The notes under the pieces are model-generated. The model worked only from the letters and a program-made list of their open reading frames with translations, did not search any database and was not told where the DNA came from. 64,000 nt of DNA. Source: Copromyces sp. CBS 386.78. Lineage: Eukaryota > Ascomycota > Sordariomycetes > Sordariales > Sordariaceae. Shown one piece after another: positions 46,383-57,630 of this stretch (the first letter of the stretch is position 1; each line of letters starts with the position of its first letter). The DNA is taken from contig MU839123.1 of the NCBI GenBank assembly GCA_030685235.1, positions 1 through 64,000 of the forward strand, in the 5' to 3' direction. The position numbers were made by a program, and so were the translations under genes.

Positions 46383-47034
46383 TGTGTCCGCTGTTGATTT
46401 GGTTTGAAAAACAACAAGTTAGTTTTCTGGAATCTCCTGCCTTCTCTTTCAAACAGCAATAATTTCTGCAAGAATCCGGCTCCGTCAAGGGATCGTGAGG
46501 GCGCTTCCAACGTACCTGTATCTGTGCTCCTGACAGGAAGTTGGGGGATGCGAAAAAAGATCAAGACCGGCGGAGACCCAATTGAAATTTTGGATATTTC
46601 GCTGTTGAAAGTGCGCGCGTGGGGCCGTCTGGGGCGCACCTGGCAGACCCTAACAGCCACTAGCCCCAAATCAGGCAGGAAGGTGGCTCTTTTTCAGCTG
46701 GCCGACCCCGCGGCAGCTGGCGAAACTGGGATGCGACATGAGATGTCTTGGCATTTTACATGGCCAAAGGCAGCTTTCCAACGTCATCAACCTCAGCCTG
46801 AACGCGACAAGATGGACGATGAGGGGAATTTCAATGAGGATGTCGGAGCTGCAGCCCGTCATGTTGCTTTTTTCTGACCAGGCATGATATCTTGACCCGA
46901 TGAATCCAAGCTTCAACGGTGTCACTCAGCACCTTATCAAAGGCCTTATCGGACACTCTTTCATGGCAACGCTCACATCGGTCCCGAGGTCCTTGAGATG
47001 GCACAGCTCACACATTTGCTACCGAAGGTCATAT
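46383..47034. other. RPL4 promoter region
   Basis: No gene. On the minus strand a TTAGGG (plus CCCTAA at 46648-46653) lies about 265 bp upstream of the RPL4 start, and a pyrimidine-rich leader precedes the ATG. Confidence 0.5.
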
Positions 47035-48168
47035 TCATGATATCAGATTCACTATTAACACCATCAAACATTCCCCGACAATTTGCTGCGGATGACTCCC
47101 CGGACACGGCCCCGTGCACGTCAATCCCGACGACACCTGGTTCTTGATATTCGAGCACAGCGTCTTGATGTTTCCCCCCTTCAGCGGCTTGATATCAATC
47201 CCCGAGAACTTGAGGTTATCACAGGGTGCCGCGGCGCTGCAATGGAGGCCCGCAGCCACGTTATATCGAGCCGTTCCCGTCATGTTTTCCCAGCGAATGT
47301 CGGTGATGGGGATGCGGGAGGCGTCGCAGTTTGAGTAGGAGTCTGTTTGTGTTGTCCAGGGGTTAGACGGTTGGTTGGAAAGGGCTGGATGCCGGTTCGC
47401 GTTGTTGCGGTTTTGGTCGATCCAGATCTGGCCTTGGCCGTCAAACAACGCACTACCTTCCGACGTAGGAGAACCGCGGAAGCCAAGCATGCTAACGTCC
47501 TTACCCCCCAACAACCAGGCGGTTGACCGCCCCACGTAGGTCACTGAATAAGAGCGCGAGGTCCAATACGACAGGTTGTTGGCGCTCCACAAAAAGGTGC
47601 CCCGGATGTGGATGGTTACGTTAAGCAAGTCGGTGGTGTTCATCACCTGACGGATGTGGTAGACGCCTGGTTGGAAGATGATGAGGGAGTTGCGCGAGCA
47701 AGAGCGGAAGGCGGAGACAATTGGGGGGGTATCGTCGGGTTGGCTGGATTGGCGTTTCTCGTGGTTGGGGTCATATTCGTTGTCGTCTCCTTCTTCCAGC
47801 AGATCGGCATCGGGGTCACCTTCGAGTCCTCCAAAGTCACTTCCACTTCGCTTATGCTGCTGCTGCTGCTGTACGGCAAAGGTTGGGGGTACGCTGCTAC
47901 TGCCCTTTGAGGGTGCGGGACGGGGGAAATGGTTGAGAGCACCGGGTGAGCCGGGGGCGGGATGGGCGTAGGGGTCGTCGTCTTCCCATACTGATGATGG
48001 GTCATCCATGTCTCGCTTTGAAGGAGGTGTGAGATCAACGATGCTTTTCTTTACGGAAGCGGCTTGGGTGGGTGTGACGATGCAGGTTGAGCCCTCTTTG
48101 ACTACAGCGGCTGAGGCGGTGATGGTGAGGAGTGCGAGGGACAGGTAGGTTGAGGTAGGAAGACGCAT
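47035..48168 (-). CDS. secreted GH28 (polygalacturonase-like) protein lacking its catalytic core
   Basis: One open frame of 377 residues. Residues 1-20 form a signal peptide (hydrophobic LSLALLTITASA). A prosegment of acidic, Pro- and Gln-rich low complexity follows, with dibasic KR sites at 51-52, 106-107 and 138-139 suited to Kex2 cleavage. Residues 147-271 match the N-terminal beta-helix coils of fungal exopolygalacturonases (FQPGVYHI, LLNVTIHIRGTFLWS, DGQGQIW). Residues 272-352 match the C-terminal coils (ITDIRWENMTGT, LHCSAAAPCDNL). The middle coils, which carry the catalytic NTD, DD, GHG and RIK motifs in active enzymes, are absent; the two halves join directly near 47355. The frame stays open, so it could still be a secreted pectin-binding or dead protein, or a recent pseudogene. 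Confidence 0.75.
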   Translation of the reverse strand: MRLPTSTYLSLALLTITASAAVVKEGSTCIVTPTQAASVKKSIVDLTPPSKRDMDDPSSVWEDDDPYAHPAPGSPGALNHFPRPAPSKGSSSVPPTFAVQQQQQHKRSGSDFGGLEGDPDADLLEEGDDNEYDPNHEKRQSSQPDDTPPIVSAFRSCSRNSLIIFQPGVYHIRQVMNTTDLLNVTIHIRGTFLWSANNLSYWTSRSYSVTYVGRSTAWLLGGKDVSMLGFRGSPTSEGSALFDGQGQIWIDQNRNNANRHPALSNQPSNPWTTQTDSYSNCDASRIPITDIRWENMTGTARYNVAAGLHCSAAAPCDNLKFSGIDIKPLKGGNIKTLCSNIKNQVSSGLTCTGPCPGSHPQQIVGECLMVLIVNLIS

Positions 48169-48951
48169 CTTGCTGTGTGTGATTACGAGTGACAGGGAAT
48201 ATTCTGGTGAGTTCTCGAGTTCGGTTGACGAACTGAGTCTTCTTGTATTTGAAAAGACCTATTTGCATGTTTGTCTTGCTTCTCTAAATCATTTTGTAAC
48301 GACATGGTGCCTTGTCTTCCATGTTACTTTCTTGAATGTTTGCAGTAGATGATTCCACAGACCAGGAGGCTGAATATTGAGGTCATAAACGCAACCGGCT
48401 GATCCAGTTCCTACAGCGATGATCTGCCTAATATAATATTTCCACCAGTATTTGCTGTTCGGCTGATATGCCGTTATCATATGGCGTGCCGTCTCGCTTG
48501 AGCCGGAGGAAAATCCGGGGTAGATTTTGGTTACTAAGACTGCGTGATCAATCCGGATGTTAGATTTAGATTTTGGTTACTAAGACTGCGTGATCAATCC
48601 GGATGTTAGATTTAAGGCCAGACAAGTATCGACACTTTTAGTTCTCATGAGCGCCTTTGATTTTGACAAATGCTCTTTGTTTTTATATCCTCCGACCTCT
48701 ATGTCCAACCTATCCTCTAACGCCCTGTGAGATTGACCCCAACCTACCATGGAATCAGGAAAGTGGTATCCTCCGGCAAATCTCATTGTTACTTTTCCCC
48801 TCTCGCTCATCTGTATTCCAGCAGTGCCATGTTATAGACCTCTTACGTACTCAACTCTACCGCATATTTAACATAGAATCATCCCAGTAAGAAAACGGCG
48901 TTGTCTATTCTTCTCCCTGGAACCCTAGCCTCGCCGCGGTAAACCCTGCCC
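48169..48951. other. intergenic with 46-bp tandem duplication
   Basis: Between the GH28-like gene start and the 3' end of the RS-repeat gene. Apart from the duplication at 48521-48612 nothing is seen. Confidence 0.6.
48521..48612. repeat. perfect 46-bp tandem duplication
   Basis: The unit starting TAGATTTTGGTTACTAAG at 48521 is repeated without a mismatch from 48567. It lies about 350 bp upstream of the GH28-like start. Confidence 0.95.
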
Positions 48952-51900
48952 CTACCACCTAGCCACAGGCGTCAGCAGAGTCCCCATCCTCTCAATATAT
49001 TTACCCTCAAGGTAGCCATAATCATTGAGTTGGCATGCCTCGCGGAACTCTTCCCGCATCTGTTCGCTGGAGAGCTGACAAGAGGCTATCGGCTTGGACA
49101 CAAGTCTCTCGGGGATGAAGTTCCAAGGGATATCGCTTCTGCGATCGTTGGCGTCAAGCATGGGCTTGACCACTTCCCTGTAGCATTCCTCGCAGACCGT
49201 AAAGTCTGGGAGAAATTGCATGACATGCCAATACGCGCCGACGAGCGCCTGATCTTTTGGGCACGGCGGGCACTCTTTAACTCTAGCGATTCGGCGAAGC
49301 CCGCTTGCGAGCCCACGGATGTCGGGTTCGGTTTGGTGGCTGAGTGCGATATCCGAAGTCGCCTCCAAAAGATCCCAGTAGTCCATGAAACGCTTCCTCC
49401 CAGGTGCGTAGTGAAGTTGACAATATGCTGTGAATGGCTCCGGGCTAATTTGATATAGCGTATTGGCCAGGTTCGGAAACACTGCCTCCAACATCTTCGC
49501 GCAGCCTACGCAGACTTCGAAAAGGGGCACAAAGTCTCCTTTATACGGATCCCACATTCCGTGCCATTTGCGGGATGTCTCTTGAGGTCCACTGCAGGGT
49601 GGATTGCGCCCTGAAACCGCCGCTACGTTTCGCACGAGTTGCAGGTCTGGCAAGCGCTGCTTGAGTGTCATGAGATATGCCATGCGGTACCAGAATGAGG
49701 AGCCAATGTCACACAAAACATGCTGGTCGGGTCGTAAGGAAGTCGCGACGAATTCGTGCCTAAATTGGCTGTTCGCAAAGAGCTCTGAGTGACAATGAGG
49801 GCAAACCAAAAAATTCTCGGCCCCGCGAAGAGTCCAGAAGCGGTCTCCTGGGTTTCTACTGTAAGGTAAACCAGGAACCGCCCAAGGACAGATGGGGAGA
49901 GGAGCTGTGAGCCCTTGTTCTACCTCCTCTGAATAACTCCGGAAGGAAAGAATCGGCCTGGCGCCTGGAGCTCTACGGCCCGCTGGCTCGAATGGATTCG
50001 GATCCCAGAAAGATGCTGATGGTCTGGTGCTCACGAGCTCTTGTCGTGTAAGAGATGGGGATGCCAATGGCGAAGAGACTTTTGCAAGCCCCACACTCCC
50101 ATTCGTAGATTGATGACCCGACACGGGCAAAATTGGAGAGCTGTTGGAATAGGGGTTCGTACCCATCGTCCGTGAACGAGCCCGCCGCCTAGTCCTCGGA
50201 CTGCTCTCATCTTCTTTCCGGTGTACCAATCTACCGTTGGGAGGGGAAGACGTCAAGGAGTAGGTACCACCGGCCCTTCCCCTCCTGTAATCTCCCTCGG
50301 CCGAGAATGTAGCGCTCCTCGAGCTTCCTGGATCGCTCGCCTCCGAGAACTGGTCCTGCTGCCTTAATGCAAGGGCGGAAGGATGAGGTACCAAATCCTG
50401 GGACTCCGAACCAATATCCACTGAACCCAAACGATGTCTAAGGGCCATCAGTGAGGCGTCTTCTTCGACCGCTGGGCAAAACGGCTGGGGCTGTTCCTGG
50501 TGGTCTAACTGATGGTAACGAGGATCGACATCGATTGGATAGTCTCTGCGGTCACGAGGGGCAGCCATGGAGTTGCGACGCCTCCTGTTAATAGCAGCCT
50601 GACTTGGCATCCTCTTCCGTTCCGCAGCCGCAGGATACGGAGGCGGGCTTCCTTTGCGGCTTGTCCTCGGCGGTGGAGACTTCCTAGTTAGATCGTGATC
50701 AGGGACGGCGTCTTCTTGTACCATGAACGTCATGGCATCATCCGCGTCATTATAGCGGTACATAGATAGCGGAGCTATTCCAGGTCCTTCCAGCTCAAGG
50801 GATCTGGAATCGATTCGGGGCATGTCAGGTGTTGAGGCCATGCGCTCGTGACGCGGTCGGCCTGGTGTTTGTGGAGGAGACAAATGGTATGTCTGCCTGC
50901 TGTTTGACGGGGTGATTCGAGCACCATGCTTGGATTTCGAGCGACGATGGGAAAGCCCGTCAGCTGCTTGGCTCAAGTCATAATACGCACGCTCCCTACC
51001 ACCCGCCGTTTCAGTGACGACGCTAGCAGAAAAGTCGCTTTCTCCTGGGTTCACAGTGTCAGGAGAATCAGCGGTGATCTCGGAGTCGTGAAGTGGTCGA
51101 TTTCGGGGTTTTCGACTGCTTGATCGCTTGATAGTGGACTCCTTAGCATCCTGCTCAGCAGGCCGCTCTCTGTACCTCCGGCTGCTTGATCGCTTGATCG
51201 AAGTCTCCGCAGAGTCTTGGTCGTCAGGAGATATTTCTGGGCGCCGACGACTGCTTGCTCGCTTCAAGGACGCTTTCTTGGCGTCCTCTTCGTCAGCATA
51301 TGCTTCTGGGCGCCTGCGGCTGCTTGATCGTTTGATTCGGGCCCCTTTGTCATCCTCCCGATAGACAGGGGTCTTCTCTGGGATTTGTCGGTCCTTCGGT
51401 GGTTCAATAAAAGCGTCCTTGGTGTCTGGTTCTTGAACGTGGGTATCCAACCGTGGCAGATCCTGGTGGCTCTTTCGCTTCCCGAGTTCCGATACCTTCT
51501 TTTTCTCTTGCTTGTCTCCTCCATCATTGGTCTCATCAGAAGGAACACGAACAAACTTTTTGCAGCCATTGGTCTCCTCTTTCTGGGTAGTGGGTGGTGT
51601 TGTCCCAACAATGCTAGGTGCTGGTTCGCCCCCTTTTCCAGCACCTGGGCCCGTGACAACTACAAAGCGACGCTCTGGATTATGTTCCAAAACCGGCTCC
51701 ATAAGTATTTCCTGGTCAATTTCCCCGCGGTTGGGAGGTTCATCCTCATAAGAGCTAATAACCGATGGACTTCCATGTTCCTTAGCTAGAGACTCTGCCT
51801 CGTCTTCGACAGTAGGCGGAGGCAATCGCGGGGTGCGTCGTCGTGTTTCCGAGGGCTTGTCAACATGAATATCCAACTCGGAGAGGGGATCAGTGCGGCG

Positions 51901-52056
51901 GGGAGTTCGAGAGTAGCTGAGAGTCCAACAAGATCAGCATATGACCCAATTTGATGTTTGGGCGTCTGGACAGACTCACGGGTTCTGGCTCTTTGAGCGC
52001 GAGGTCCTCCACGACCCCGTCTCAAGGAGCGCGCTGATAGCGTCCATCCCAACCAT
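48952..52056 (-). CDS. fungal protein with RS-rich repeats and C-terminal Cys-pair domain
   Basis: Two exons (52056-51980 and 51916-48952) encode 1013 residues; the first exon (MVGMDAISALLETGSW) is joined through a 63-nt intron, and Met at 52047 is an alternative start. I recognise no named function. Four copies of an I/LKR-S/A-SSRR unit start at about residues 220, 243, 266 and 288 (spacing 22-23), each followed by an acidic linker. The middle is Arg/Ser/Pro-rich and disordered. The last roughly 330 residues look folded, with Cys pairs CPHC, CVGC, CPPC and CEEC plus nearby His, suggesting zinc binding. The arrangement suggests a nuclear or RNA-linked scaffold, but that is only a guess. Confidence 0.85.
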
Positions 52057-53911
52057 GGTTAGGGGTTACCAAGTGTGTGATTCGGTCAACAGATTGTGAA
52101 TATATCTCATATCACGATACACCTGCTTGGTGTTTGGAGGATGTGCTGGTAAGGGGTTGCAGCACACAAGCGGCCTCGAGGGCTCCCAGAAGCGAAAAGA
52201 AGGGTTGAAGACTTGGGAGGGCTTCTGCCGAAATCAGTTGATACTGGGCGAACGAGACACGTACGAACTGTAGCACAGCTTCTTTTCTGATTCGAAGGAG
52301 ATACTCGTCGCTTGGCATACACAGGTGCTGAGGTACAGTACTGGCGTTGAGCAACAGTGAGCAACAGTGTGGACCAGTTATCAAAAGTATGTAGACGGAG
52401 GGGTGGTGGGGGCGGTTCCGGATCTCGATGAGTCGATTCAGCTGCTCTGGTTCTCTATGATTCTTCACAATCTTCCGCAGTTAACCTCGGGCTGCAGCAT
52501 AAACTCAGGGACGGGAAGAATGGCCAATGGCGGTTGTTGGTATGTGATGTCAGGTAAAACGTGGATGTTGGCGTCAGGTGTTCAATCAAGTTGAGAGGCG
52601 CGGTATTAGGGCCAAATGCGTTTGTCCAGCCAGATATCTTGGAAGAATGAATGGAAGGGAGAGAGAGGCACAATGTATTGAGAAGAAGGAGGTGTGTCTC
52701 TGTTCTCTGTCACAGTCGGCGAAGAGACAGGGCTCGGTATAAGCCTCAGCTACCGTCACGAGGTGTTGAGCGAGTGAGGTTGTTGGGCCGGGCATGACAT
52801 GCTTGAGGAACCTGAAATCCCAAGGATGGAATGACCGGAATGAGGGGTATGATTATACCGTACGTACCTGACTAACACACGTAAGCTCAAGGCACAAAAC
52901 CGGTTGTTGGCGCCCGGGGTCCATAGAGGTAGGTACCTAGGGATGGCGGGAGGCCTGGCGCTAATGATGGGGATTCTGGTGTGGTTGCAAATGTGAGAAA
53001 GTGACCGAAGATGTGATTGACATCAAGTTTGTGTTGTCCCTTGCCTCATTTTCGGGCCATTTAAACCCGTTAGTTCTCTCGTCCTGACCTTTTTTACGTG
53101 GTGGTTGTTCTTGTTGAAGAAAACGAAGAAACAAACAGGGTCAACTGCCAATATGTTAGTGAGGTACTTTGAGTACGACAATAACCGCATTGGGGGCAGC
53201 CGATCTCCCTTGGAGTCAGGCCCCGACTCTTCCAACAGCACGGGATGCGACATCAAAGTTGCGTTGGACTTCAACACCATCCAACAAGAAAAGCCCGACT
53301 TTAACCATTCAGCCTTTTTCGGGTGTGAATCCCTCGTCCGACTACCAATCTCTTCCACGGTTGTTGAGAGTCGACTTGACTTCGGATGAACACCGTCTGA
53401 ACAAATAGGACGAACCCCAGAGTGAAATGGAGAAGAACAAGAGGAGCCATCTCGTACGACATTTCGGAGAGCGTCACTCGACTGGACTCAGAGTTGTCTT
53501 GTGGAAGCCCAGATCATGATGCAGCCATTTTCGGCGCTTCGATCATCTCTTTGGGTTGTCCATACATCGATTTCCATATCTCGCATAACCAAGTCGCTGG
53601 ATTGACTTTGAGTTGCCTGCAAGAGAGATCCTGAAAAATCACATGTTGAAGAAGAGTTGAAGTGCTTCTGAAAAACAGGACTTGTAGGTGCATATAATGG
53701 GGCTATTGTTCGGTTACATGGATACGGGGACCTTGCGGACTGTCCTGCTCCCTGGTGGTTCTCCCCCGCATCACGTCAGGTACGTACCTCCACTGTATAG
53801 GCGTGCCGCTTCCGTAGCTTCACTTTAGGGAAACTCTTTCCTCTTCGCGACGGGACAGCGCCAGCAACCACATAACAAGAGACCGCCGCCCCGGCGAACT
53901 GACTGCGCCCA
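52057..53911. other. divergent intergenic region
   Basis: About 1.85 kb between divergent genes with no supported coding frame. It has two GTACGTAC palindromes (52860-52867 and 53780-53787), the second 125 bp before the MetRS start. Upstream leaders of both genes are expected here. Confidence 0.6.
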
Positions 53912-55905
53912 ATGGATGTCCTCCGAACGGCCTCAGCCCGCCGTACTTTTAAATGGCAAGCCTCCGGCATCCTGACGAGGAACAGCTGGTTCTGCCGGTC
54001 ATGCCGCAGCCAGTTTGTCGCGCCCAAAGTTCCTCCTCGACGAACCCTCGCGACATCGACGGCGACGACGGCGACGACGACGCCAGACAATAAGCCCTTT
54101 TATGTCACGACGCCAATCTTCTACGTCAATGCCTGTACGTGAAGGACCAGCCACAAATGTTCGAGCTCGGGAGCATGCGACATGCTAAACACCCCTCGCA
54201 GCGCCACACGTCGGCCATATGTACTCCATGGTCCTGGCCGATGTGCTGAAGCGATGGCAGACCCTCAAGGGCAACCAGGCAATCCTGTGTACCGGAACCG
54301 ACGAGCACGGAACAAAGGTGCAGCGCGCTGCCATTTCCAACGATATGGACCCGAAGCAGTTCTGCGACTTGAACTCGGCAAAGTTCCAGGAACTGGCTGC
54401 CGCATGCCTCATCGACTACGACCGATTCATCCGCACTACCGATCAAGACCACGTCGAAGCTGTCAAACACTTTTGGCTTCTACTGAAAGAGAAGGGGCTT
54501 ATCTATGAGGCCAAGCACGAGGGCTGGTACTGCGTCAGCGACGAGTGCTTCTACCCCGAATCCCAACTTGAGAAGAGGCAGGACCCCTTCACGGGCGAGG
54601 TCTATGTGGCGTCCATCGAGTCTGGAAACAAGGTGGAATGGATCGAGGAAAAGAACTACCACTTCCGCATGACCGCTCTGAAGGACCAATTGCTCGAGTT
54701 TTACAAGAACAACCCCGACTGGATTGTTCCCCATACTCGGATGAACCAGGTCGTGGACTGGGTCACAAACAACTTGGAGGATCTCTCGATTTCACGGCCC
54801 GTCTCTCGCTTGAGCTGGGGTATTCGTGTCCCTGACGACGAGAGCCAGACCATATACGTTTGGGTTGACGCCCTGATCAATTATATCACCAAGGCTGGCT
54901 ACCCCTACTGGCCTCCAGGACAGGAGCACGTTGGCGGCTGGCCAGCTGACGTTCATGTTATCGGCAAGGATATTCTTCGGTTCCACTGCATCTACTGGCC
55001 TGCTCTGCTTTTGGCTTTGGATCTTCCCTTGCCCAAGCGGATTCTGAGCCACGCCCACTGGACTATGGAGAAGAAGAAGATGTCCAAGTCGATTGGCAAC
55101 GTCGTGAACCCATTCTACGCCATGGAGCGGTTTGGTATCGATACCATGCGTTTCTACCTGGTCCACAACGGCGGCATTGCCAACGACGCTGACTACAGCA
55201 ACGGCTGGATCACTGTCGAGTACAAGAAGCACCTGCAAAACGGCGTAGGGAACCTCAGCGCACGTGTAACAAGACCCAAGCAGTGGAGCTTGCGCAGAGC
55301 GGTCCAGTCTTATACAGATGGAAACATGTCTCCCCTCCAGACAAACGGGGAACGGATTAACGATTCTTGCCTTGAACACCTCAGCCTGCTTGACAAGCTT
55401 GCCTCGGCTGTCGATAATGAAATGCTGCAGCTTAACCCTAGCCATGCCCTACAGAAGATCACGGGCCTTATTGGCCAAGTAGGTTGACGGGTTTTCTTTT
55501 GCTTCGACACTGTGAACTTGTTACTAACCACTGTCTTAGACCAACGCCTTCATCTCCAACGCGGAGCCCTGGGTCGTAGTCAAGAAGCCTGACTCCGAGG
55601 CCTTGGTCGACCGAATTATTCTCGCGGCAGGCGAAAGTCTCAGAATTGCCGGGATCCTCCTCCAGCCATTCATGCCCGACAAGGCCGCCCAACTTCTTGA
55701 TCTATTGGGAGTCGAGAACGATAAAAGGACGTTCTCCCATGCCAAGGTACTCAGTGATGGCACCTATGGCACTGCTTTCAGGACATTTGGAAAAGAAGGC
55801 ATTTTCCCTCCTCCTGTTGTGGACGACATTGAGGACATGGGGCCCGACGGTGGTAAGAAGCACAGCTCCGGCAAGAAGAAGGCCACATCACGAAAAGACT
55901 GGTAA
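53912..55905 (+). CDS. MSM1: mitochondrial methionyl-tRNA synthetase
   Basis: Charges mitochondrial tRNA-Met. Exons 53912-54134, 54202-55478 and 55540-55905 encode 621 residues. The first 60 residues are Arg/Ser/Thr-rich with almost no acid (MDVLRTASARRTFKW...RRTLATSTATTAT), a mitochondrial targeting sequence. The class I HIGH motif appears as HVGH at residues 77-80, right after the first intron, and KMSKS at 367-371 (KKKMSKSIGN). GTDEHGTK, VWVDALINY and GKDILRFHCIYWPA are MetRS signatures. The anticodon-binding helical domain follows, with a third exon starting TNAFISNAEPW. The C-terminus is Lys-rich. It lacks the EMAP or GST-like additions of some cytosolic enzymes, consistent with the organellar form. 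Confidence 0.95.
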
Positions 55906-56381
55906 TGAGGTCTGTACCTTGCGGATCCCAAAACATGTGCCTGCCGAGTGGTCTTTTCCGTTATGCCTGATCCAGTCTGGCCTCATCGGCGAACTCTCCG
56001 GTCCTCACGGGATGTAATTATAGTCTGCCTCTTTGTAGCTCAAGGTACCCTACTAGAACCCAGATGTGCAAGTATTTTGATTCAGTCAACCGCGTTCTAT
56101 GTTTATTTATTTTTCATGTCAAGAACGGTGCAAGAAACTTTGCCAGGGGAATCAAGCCAAGAGAGCAGTTGATGTTACCACTATAACGGGGCTTGACAGA
56201 CGTTACGAAATTTACACTTCAGTGGGTGAGTATTTTACTTGAATCATGTTACTTTCAGTTCAGTCCAAAACACATCGCACGACTCGTCCACGAACTTCCT
56301 CCTCATACCAGGCACATTCCAACTCATTTTAACCACCTTGTCCGTCTCAAAGCCGCTCTCACACAAGGCATATCAGTCACA
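55906..56381. other. intergenic between MSM1 and NAT9 genes
   Basis: No gene is seen. Confidence 0.6.
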
Positions 56382-57422
56382 ATGAAACTCAACGAATCTT
56401 CTGGTAAGACATTCTTCCTTTCTCCCCGCAATTTCACTCTCACCCCGCCTTTCACTCACCAGTCCCTTCTCCCCGACTCCCGTCATAACTTCCGCCTCGA
56501 CATGTAGTCTATCCAGATTGCTAACCTGAACTGAACCCACCAACAGCCGTTTCCACAACAAGAGCTCTCCTCGTCCCCTACGAGAGCAGACATGTTCCCA
56601 CCTATCATCAATGGATGGAAGACCCGGTGAGTTGAGTGCTGGAGACATAGCCTGACCTTACCTTGCCTTATTCACGGCCCATATGGCCGTATACATATAT
56701 GCTCCCCTCTTCTTCTCCTCTCCTCCTCTTCTGCTCACTAAAACACAGACTAACAAGAATCCCAGGCAATCCAAGCCGCCACGGCCTCCGAACGCTTAAC
56801 ACTCGAGGAAGAATACGAAAACCAACAATCATGGCGTTCTTCCCACGACAAGCTGACGTTTATCATTTGCCAACCTGTCGTCACTCCTACCTCTAGCTCA
56901 CCACCTACATCCGTCCATGCGGTACAAGCCGGCCATGTAGACGCCCCCTCAAAAATGATCGGCGACGTTAATCTCTTCCTCTACCCCAACGACGACGAGG
57001 AAGATCAAGCCGACGGAAACTGGTTCCAATGCATCGGCGAAGTCGACATCATGATTGCTTCTGAGGAGCATCGTGGAAAGGGCCTGGGAAGGGCAGTGGT
57101 GTCAGGGTTTTTGCAGTATATCGCGAGGAACCTGGAGGGGGTTCTTAGGGAGTATTATACTGGTGAGAGGGAACTCGCCAACAGCAACAACAACAACAAC
57201 GACAGTCCGATGCTTAAAAGGCCTAGGCTGAGGATGCTCATGGCCAAGATCAACAAGGATAATGCGAAGAGCATTGCGCTTTTTAAGAGTCTGGGGTTTG
57301 AACAGGAGGGGGATGTCAATTACTTTGGGGAGGTCAAGTTGGTTTTGAGGGATCTGGGGGCGTATGCGGCAAGGAATGTTCCGGAGGGGTATAAGGAGGT
57401 GGTTTATGAAAGGCGGGACTGA
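56382..57422 (+). CDS. NAT9: GNAT acetyltransferase, NAT9 type
   Basis: Three exons (56382-56403, 56547-56626, 56766-57422) encode 252 residues. The start MKLNESSAVSTTRALLVPYESRHVPTYHQWMEDP follows the N-acetyltransferase 9 pattern (VPY..HVP.YH.WM). The acetyl-CoA loop R/HRGKGLGRA is at about residues 137-143, and DNAKSIALFKSLGF is the usual GNAT alpha4 region. Human NAT9 is about 207 residues; here there are extra inserts, including an Asn run (NSNNNNND) and a Ser/Pro/Val segment. The 22-nt first exon and two fairly long introns (143 and 139 nt) were set by phase and by the family N-terminus. Predicted to act as a cytosolic protein N-acetyltransferase; substrate unknown. Confidence 0.9.
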
Positions 57423-57630
57423 AGACTGGAGATGGTGAGAATGACTAAAATTGGTTGCACTCGGGGATGAGTGGTAGACTCTAGAGGTGTCATTTAGCGA
57501 CTGTACAAAAGGGATCTTTGTATAGAGAAAAGCATCGATTAACAAAAGAAAAAGAGAAACAAAACCCATTAACGCCCCTTATTGTGCCTTTTGTTTTTTT
57601 TAATCCATGGATCCCATTATACCCTCAAGC

